Positions 3,926-8,811 of a stretch of DNA of 8,811 nt are shown one piece after another. Every line of letters begins with the position of its first letter. Position 1 is the stretch's first letter. The notes beneath the pieces were generated by a model. That model was given only the letters and a program-made list of their open reading frames with translations, had not been told where the DNA came from and searched no databases. The DNA lies in contig JBBQCF010000037.1 in assembly GCA_038318455.1 (NCBI GenBank), forward strand, positions 1 to 8,811, written 5' to 3'. The stretch comes from UBA12068 sp038318455. GTDB lineage: Bacteria; Patescibacteriota; Minisyncoccia; Moranbacterales; GWC2-37-73. Position numbers and translations under genes: made by a program.

Positions 3926-6058
3926 ATGACAAAAACATTATTCGATATCGAAAGTTATAAATTTGACGAAACGATATTGACTTCGATTGCGAATAGTCAT
4001 TACGTCAAGGACTTGTGGCCAGTCGTATATATATTAAGCGACGAAAATACTAAAGAATTGTATGTGGGTGAAACGACTGATGCATCTTCTCGATTGCAAA
4101 CTCACCTTAAAAATGAAGAGAAAAAACATCTCACATCTGCTCATATTTTGACCTGCGATAAGTTTAACAAATCGGCAACTCTTGATATTGAATCAAACTT
4201 AATTAAATATCTAGCTGGGGATGGTAATTACCGCTTGTTGAATGGCAACTTAGGACTTGCTAATCATACTTATTATGAAAAGTATGATATTTATTCGGGT
4301 ATATTTAAAAATGTTTGGAGCGAATTAATTTCAAAAGGTATTGCAAGAAAACCATTGGCTACGATAAATAATGATGATTTATTCAAATATTCACCCTATA
4401 AATCGTTGTCTATTGATCAAATGCAAAGTGTTTTGAATATTATGAGGAAATTATGTACCGATCAATATGCAAATATAGTAATAGAAGGTGGTGCAGGTAC
4501 AGGCAAATCTATTTTAGCAATTTATCTGTTTAAATTGCTAAATTCTAGAGAAGAAGATTTTGAATCGAAGGAATTAGATGAATCTGAATTTTTAAAAGTT
4601 TTACGCCAATTAAGAAAAAAATATCCAAATCCGAAAATGGCTCTGGTGGTGCCAATGGATTCATTCCGAACAACATTAAAAAAGGTATTTAGAAACATAA
4701 AAGGCTTAATGGCTAATATGGTTATTGGACCTGCGGAAGTGTCGAGAAACAAATATGACATAATCATTGTAGATGAGTCTCATCGGCTCAGAAAAAGAGT
4801 TAATTTAGGCACTTACTTCGGGGCTTTTGATAAGGCAAATGAACGACTCGGTTTAACCAAAAACACTGGCAATGAATTGGACTGGGTTTTAATGCAAGGA
4901 AAGAAAACAATACTATTTTATGATAAGGGTCAATCCATAAAGCCTTCAGATGTGGATCAGTCAGATTTTGATAAGCTTAAAAATAACTCAAAAACAACAG
5001 TAAGTAAACTTACTTCACAATTCAGAGTTAAGGGTGGCGTAGATTACATAACATATATTGATAATCTATTAAATTGCCGGTTTAAAAAAAGTGATTCAGT
5101 TTATTCATCAAAAGAGTATGAATTCATATTATTCAATTCTCTTGGTGAAATGGAGGAGAAAATAAAAGAAAGAAATGGCGAGGTCGGTTTAGCAAGAATG
5201 GTTGCGGGCTATTCATGGAAATGGATATCGAGGCATAATCAAAATTTACATGATATTGAAATCGGCGATATCAAGCTGAAATGGAATAAGGAACCTTCCG
5301 ATTGGATAAATTCGCCTAATTCTATAAATGAAGTAGGGTGTATTCATACAACGCAAGGATATGATTTAAACTATACGGGGATTATATTTGGAAATGAGAT
5401 ATCATATGACAAAGAAAAGAAAGAAATTATTATAAAAAAAGAAAACTATCATGATAAGGCAGGACAGCAAGGTATAACAAATCCACTAGAGCTCAAAGAG
5501 TATATAATTAATATATATAAGACCGTTATGCTGCGAGGCATAAAGGGGACTTATGTTTATGTGTGCGATGAAAATCTGAGAGAATATTTTAAAGAGTATA
5601 TAATTTTAAGTAAGTCAGAAGTTAAAAAAGTAAATGCTCCTATAAAATTGCCATTCATGAATTTCATTAGATCGCTGGTGGATATTCCTTGCGTAGGTAC
5701 GGCTCCATGTGGAAATGCACTTTTAGGTGAGCAAAACATTGAAAAATACATAAAGGTTAGTAAGGACAAGATAAAATCAGGTTATAGATATTTCATTCTT
5801 CACGCCGAGGGGGATTCCATGAATCTTGCAGGTATCAATGATGGAGATCTCGTTCTTTGCAGACAACAACAAAAGGCTGAAACTGGAGATAGGGTGGTTG
5901 CACTTCTCGGAGGTGAAAATGTGACAATTAAATTTTATGACAAAAAAAATGGCAAAAGGATATTGTTACCAAAAAGTAGCAATAAAATACATGTCCCAAT
6001 TATTCCGGAAGAGGGTGATTCTGTGCAGGGTATTGTACAAGAAGTATTACCGGAATAA
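3926..6058 (+). CDS. GIY-YIG nuclease / SLFN-g3 (DUF2075) helicase / S24 autoprotease fusion
   Basis: A 710-residue cytoplasmic protein with three parts. GIY-YIG nuclease, about 32-110: VYIL at 34-37, LYVG at 45-48, Arg56 and Glu89 as catalytic and metal residues. Schlafen-group-3 / DUF2075 superfamily-1 helicase, about 160-565: Walker A GGAGTGKS at 188-195, Walker B IIIVDESHR at 279-287, the D..Q motif (Asp333, Gln336), Arg367, the IHTTQGYDLNYTG motif at 473-485 and Arg537. LexA/UmuD-type S24 domain, about 585-710: GDSM with nucleophile Ser631, general base Lys669, and a likely Cys595-Gly596 self-cleavage bond. The Cys-Ser distance of 36 equals that of UmuD. All active-site residues are present. 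No helix-turn-helix is seen, so it is not a LexA repressor. It follows the MazG gene by eight bases. A damage-switched defence effector is the inferred role. Confidence 0.85.
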   Translation: MTKTLFDIESYKFDETILTSIANSHYVKDLWPVVYILSDENTKELYVGETTDASSRLQTHLKNEEKKHLTSAHILTCDKFNKSATLDIESNLIKYLAGDGNYRLLNGNLGLANHTYYEKYDIYSGIFKNVWSELISKGIARKPLATINNDDLFKYSPYKSLSIDQMQSVLNIMRKLCTDQYANIVIEGGAGTGKSILAIYLFKLLNSREEDFESKELDESEFLKVLRQLRKKYPNPKMALVVPMDSFRTTLKKVFRNIKGLMANMVIGPAEVSRNKYDIIIVDESHRLRKRVNLGTYFGAFDKANERLGLTKNTGNELDWVLMQGKKTILFYDKGQSIKPSDVDQSDFDKLKNNSKTTVSKLTSQFRVKGGVDYITYIDNLLNCRFKKSDSVYSSKEYEFILFNSLGEMEEKIKERNGEVGLARMVAGYSWKWISRHNQNLHDIEIGDIKLKWNKEPSDWINSPNSINEVGCIHTTQGYDLNYTGIIFGNEISYDKEKKEIIIKKENYHDKAGQQGITNPLELKEYIINIYKTVMLRGIKGTYVYVCDENLREYFKEYIILSKSEVKKVNAPIKLPFMNFIRSLVDIPCVGTAPCGNALLGEQNIEKYIKVSKDKIKSGYRYFILHAEGDSMNLAGINDGDLVLCRQQQKAETGDRVVALLGGENVTIKFYDKKNGKRILLPKSSNKIHVPIIPEEGDSVQGIVQEVLPE

Positions 6059-6093
6059 TAAATCTAGACACTAATGAATGTGCGAATGACTTT

Positions 6094-6123
6094 AAAAATG
6101 ATTCAAAATACAGAATTATTTTT
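6094..6123 (+). terminator. AT-rich terminator-like hairpin
   Basis: AAAAATGATTC (6094-6104) pairs with GAATTATTTTT (6113-6123), eleven pairs with one G-U, and an 8-base loop. The stem is poor in G-C, so termination may be partial. It separates the MazG/fusion operon from the next helicase gene. Confidence 0.4.
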
Positions 6124-6170
6124 ATATGTAAGGTTGATTTTAAGTTGAGAGAGTTTTCAAAATAATTTTT

Positions 6171-6192
6171 GTTACGTAGCATGCTACGTAAC
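6171..6192. promoter_or_regulatory. 22-bp palindrome, copy 3, perfect
   Basis: GTTACGTAGCA (6171-6181) is followed directly by its exact complement TGCTACGTAAC (6182-6192). It ends ten bases before the ATG at 6203. Both this copy and copy 2 are followed by AAGC. It is the clearest instance of the motif and supports shared control of the two helicase units. Confidence 0.75.
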
Positions 6193-6202
6193 AAGCCATA
6201 TT

Positions 6203-8179
6203 ATGAAAAGAGAATATTATTCTGATACTATTAGTAATTTTTTAAATTCATCATCTGATGAAATTCTTGGTATTTTAGTTACCAATAACGATTTTGCATT
6301 GGAACAAACACAGCGAGACGCATGGTTGGAAGAAATTAAAATATTAAAAGAAGTGTTAGGGACTCATACAGGTTCAATTTATTTTGAATATTCAATCCCA
6401 CGCATGGGAAAACGGATTGATGTTCTGCTTATTATTGGTCAGGCTATTTTTGTTCTTGAGTTTAAAGTAGGTGAAAGTGAATTTCATTCTTATTCTATTG
6501 ATCAAGTTTGTGATTATGCATTGGATTTAAAAAACTTTCATGAAACAAGTCATGAGCATTTTATTGCTCCAGTATTGATTGCTACAAAGGCAAAAAAAAT
6601 CGCAACACTTATATCCACTACTGCACACAATGATAAGTTACTTTTGCCAATTAAATGTAATGCGGATTTATTAGGAGGTGTCATTACGGGTGTTTTAAAT
6701 TTTTCAGATGATGCCGTCATTGATCCAGTAATTTGGGAAGCTGGCAGATATCAACCAACACCAACAATTATTGAAGCAGCTATGGCCTTATATAATGGTC
6801 ATTCTGTAAATGAAATTTCTCGTAGTGATGCAAGTGCTATTAATCTGAGTCAGACATCTGATGCAATTTCTGAAATCATTGAATATTCAAAAGAGAAATC
6901 ACAAAAATCAATTTGTTTTTTAACTGGTGTGCCTGGAGCAGGAAAAACTTTAGTTGGTTTGAATATAGCAACGAAACATATTGATAAGGATAATGATCTC
7001 TATAGCGTTTTTCTTTCTGGAAATGGTCCGCTTGTTGCGATTCTTCGCGAGGCTTTAACGAGGGACAAAGTACGCCACGAGAAAGAAGCTGGGCGTAAAT
7101 TAAAGAAAAGTGAAGCAATGAGTAGTGTGAAGATATTCATCCAAAATGTCCATAACTTTCGTGATGAATGTCTAATTGATTCGACAAAGCCGCCAATTGA
7201 ACATGTCGCGTTATTTGATGAGGCACAGCGAGCATGGGATTTGCAGCAGACCGCAAATTTCATGTTGAGAAAAAAGAACACACCAAACTTCAATAAGTCT
7301 GAACCTGAATTTTTAATTTCATGTCTCGATCGTCATTTAGATTGGGCGGTTGTTGTCTGTCTTGTAGGCGGTGGCCAAGAAATAAATACTGGAGAAGCAG
7401 GAATTGGCGAATGGATAGAATCTTTAAATCGTTCATTTCCTGACTGGCATATTTATGTTTCATCACAGCTTTCAGACAGTGAATACGGAACAAAAGAAGT
7501 TCTAGATCAAATTGATTCACACTCAAAAGTTGTTAAAAAAGATGAGTTGCACCTTTCTGTTTCTATGCGATCGTTTAGAGCTGAAAATGTATCCTTATTG
7601 GTTAAACAACTTTTGGATGTGAATATTGATGAAGCACGAAAAACAATGCTTGGTATTAGTGGAAAGTATCCAATTGTCATAACAAGAGATATAAATAAAG
7701 CAAAGCAGTGGCTAAAAGAACAAGCACGCGGAACTGAACGGTATGGAATTATTGCATCTTCTCAAGCAGAGAGATTGAGGCCGCAATCTATTGATGTGAA
7801 ATCACCAGTGGACCCAATTCATTGGTTTCTTGATGGGAAAGAAGATGTGCGTTCGTCTTTTTTTCTTGAAGATGTTGTGACTGAATTTCAGGTGCAAGGG
7901 CTAGAAATTGATTGGGCTTGTGTTACATGGGACGCTGATTTTCGTTATTCAGAAAAAGGTTGGGAACATTTTTCTTTTGTTGGAAATCGTTGGAATTGTA
8001 TCAGAAAGCAAGAACGAAAAAATTATCTAAAGAACGCTTATCGTGTTCTCTTAACTCGCGCGCGGCAAGGAATGATAATCGTTGTTCCGCTTGGTAGTTC
8101 TGATGATTCAACACGTAAACATGAATATTATGATACTACTTTCGAATATTTAAAAGATATTGGATTTAGAGTTATATAA
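6203..8179 (+). CDS. PD-(D/E)xK nuclease / SLFN-g3 (DUF2075) helicase
   Basis: A 658-residue cytoplasmic protein. The N-terminal ~200 residues hold a restriction-type PD-(D/E)xK nuclease core: RIDVLLI with Asp73, then VLEFKVG with Glu86 and Lys88. The rest is a DUF2075 / Schlafen-group-3 superfamily-1 helicase-like NTPase: Walker A TGVPGAGKT at 241-249, Walker B VALFDEAQR at 335-343, LVGGGQEI with Gln392, LSVSMRSFR at 451-459, EFQVQGLEIDW at 561-571, and the arginine motif VLLTRARQG at 615-623. Nothing is missing and the length is usual for such fusions. It shares the helicase family with the gene before it, but not the nuclease. Its Arg codons (many CGT/CGA/CGC) and Ile codons (mostly ATT) look different by eye, so the two were probably brought together rather than duplicated here. 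It likely cuts or remodels foreign nucleic acid. Confidence 0.85.
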   Translation: MKREYYSDTISNFLNSSSDEILGILVTNNDFALEQTQRDAWLEEIKILKEVLGTHTGSIYFEYSIPRMGKRIDVLLIIGQAIFVLEFKVGESEFHSYSIDQVCDYALDLKNFHETSHEHFIAPVLIATKAKKIATLISTTAHNDKLLLPIKCNADLLGGVITGVLNFSDDAVIDPVIWEAGRYQPTPTIIEAAMALYNGHSVNEISRSDASAINLSQTSDAISEIIEYSKEKSQKSICFLTGVPGAGKTLVGLNIATKHIDKDNDLYSVFLSGNGPLVAILREALTRDKVRHEKEAGRKLKKSEAMSSVKIFIQNVHNFRDECLIDSTKPPIEHVALFDEAQRAWDLQQTANFMLRKKNTPNFNKSEPEFLISCLDRHLDWAVVVCLVGGGQEINTGEAGIGEWIESLNRSFPDWHIYVSSQLSDSEYGTKEVLDQIDSHSKVVKKDELHLSVSMRSFRAENVSLLVKQLLDVNIDEARKTMLGISGKYPIVITRDINKAKQWLKEQARGTERYGIIASSQAERLRPQSIDVKSPVDPIHWFLDGKEDVRSSFFLEDVVTEFQVQGLEIDWACVTWDADFRYSEKGWEHFSFVGNRWNCIRKQERKNYLKNAYRVLLTRARQGMIIVVPLGSSDDSTRKHEYYDTTFEYLKDIGFRVI

Positions 8180-8201
8180 TAACTAAAATTCACCTTAATA
8201 T

Positions 8202-8811
8202 ATGAGTATAGAAAAATACAAAAAAGATATAGAGGAGTTATCTCATAAAGGAGAACTTCTTTATTACAAAATGGTTTTTGAAAATTATCCAGATGAGGAA
8301 AAGGAAACTAAAAAGAAAAATCCAAAATTACACGCTGAAATAATTAAGAAAATTGGAACGTTTACTGAAAAATATCAAGAATGGTATTCGGAATCATTAG
8401 AATGTTTACGACAAATTATGCCATCTCGTGTAGATGATTTTATTGGTTACTACAAATCAGGCTCTAAAAGAAAAGAAATTAATCATGAAAATTATACAAT
8501 TTCAGATGCATTGCAAGGACTAAGAACGACATGGATGGGAGAAACTAAGACGGATGCGAAAGCAGCAATTCCAAAATTGAGGCAACAACTAAAAATTATT
8601 ACCGCGCTCAAGAGAAAATTTGAAAGTAGTTTATTTGATATTCGCCATTTAGTCCAAGCTGACCTGCTTGATTCAGAATTGGATGTCGCCATGGGATTAA
8701 TGAAAAAGGGATTCACTCGTGCGGCAGGCGCAGTTGCGGGTGTTGTTCTTGAGGGTCACCTGGAAACTGTTTGTGAAAATCATGCCGTGAAAGTTTCCAA
8801 AGCAAGGCCAA
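8202..8811 (+). CDS. hypothetical protein, 3' end outside window, possibly HEPN-like
   Basis: An open frame of 203 codons runs from ATG 8202 to the right edge without a stop; its 3' end lies outside. It starts 22 bases after the helicase stop with no terminator, so it is probably in the same operon. The N-terminal ~75 residues are highly charged and helical. The part from about 120 (AAIPKLRQQLKIITALKRKF, then LFDIRHLVQADLLDSELDVA) and the glycine-alanine helix AAGAVAGVVLEGHLETVCEN near the end resemble, from memory, uncharacterised proteins whose C-terminal domain carries a HEPN-type R-x4-6-H motif. That motif would lie beyond the window, so the assignment is unproven. No signal peptide, membrane segment or Shine-Dalgarno is visible. 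If it is HEPN, it would be an RNase partner of the nuclease-helicase. Confidence 0.7.
   Translation, partial: MSIEKYKKDIEELSHKGELLYYKMVFENYPDEEKETKKKNPKLHAEIIKKIGTFTEKYQEWYSESLECLRQIMPSRVDDFIGYYKSGSKRKEINHENYTISDALQGLRTTWMGETKTDAKAAIPKLRQQLKIITALKRKFESSLFDIRHLVQADLLDSELDVAMGLMKKGFTRAAGAVAGVVLEGHLETVCENHAVKVSKARP

Larger units (their letters stand above)
6059..6202. other. intergenic region with AT-rich hairpin and palindrome
   Basis: This 144-base gap holds a terminator-like hairpin (6094-6123) and the perfect palindrome (6171-6192). A weak promoter could be TTGATT (6134-6139) with CAAAAT (6158-6163) at 18-base spacing, which would put the transcript start at about the left end of the palindrome. 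Each element matches consensus at only four of six positions, so separate transcription of the next gene is likely but not shown. Confidence 0.5.

Noticed and set aside
7000..7526. Minus-strand open frames inside the second helicase gene
   Set aside because: They oppose a gene with complete helicase motifs and have no recognisable domains or start signals.
446..8179. Alternative genetic code with TGA as glycine
   Set aside because: None of the seven complete genes ends in TGA, but all have intact family-length frames with normal GGN glycine codons and no internal TGA, so the standard code explains them. Seven stops are too few to claim avoidance.

Overview
This is an A+T-rich window (roughly two thirds A+T by eye) in which all eight recognisable genes lie on the + strand. 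They are seven complete genes and one cut by the right edge. Most starts have no Shine-Dalgarno sequence. A 60-residue AbrB/SpoVT-type protein has its own operator, and GC-rich interspersed hairpins sit between AT-rich genes. Together these suggest a Candidate Phyla Radiation (Patescibacteria) bacterium on the standard code. This placement is an inference from style and gene content; no marker gene is present.

Layout. Bases 1-445 hold no gene but are dense in structure: two hairpins, copy 1 of a ~60-nt direct repeat, GC-rich hairpins, several hairpins followed by T-runs, and copy 1 of a 22-bp palindrome. Bases 446-1599 hold a two-gene unit: a HAD-family phosphatase and a coiled-coil protein of unknown function. 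Bases 1600-1903 hold copy 2 of the direct repeat, here with a GC-rich hairpin inserted in it, and a promoter. Bases 1904-3118 encode a 404-residue protein with an HExxH zinc-protease signature, closed by a strong terminator. Bases 3170-3475 are a compact AbrB unit: promoter, three-half-site operator, gene and terminator.

Bases 3481-8811 look like a defence or stress island. A MazG-like nucleotide pyrophosphohydrolase comes first. Eight bases later begins a 710-residue three-part protein: a GIY-YIG nuclease, a Schlafen-group-3/DUF2075 helicase, and a LexA/UmuD-type S24 self-cleaving protease domain with Ser, Lys and a Cys-Gly cleavage site at UmuD-like spacing. Next is a second DUF2075 helicase, this one fused to a PD-(D/E)xK nuclease, and then the start of an unrecognised, possibly HEPN-like protein that runs off the window. 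The 22-bp palindrome lies just upstream of the start codons of both the MazG gene and the second helicase gene, which suggests shared control.

The best candidate for an undescribed system is MazG + GIY-YIG/helicase/S24 + PD-(D/E)xK/helicase (+ the 3' partner). The working model is inference: DNA damage or RecA filaments trigger self-cleavage at Cys595-Gly596, freeing or switching the nuclease-helicase, while the MazG enzyme trims nucleotide pools. No phage, transposase, CRISPR array, tRNA or rRNA was seen.
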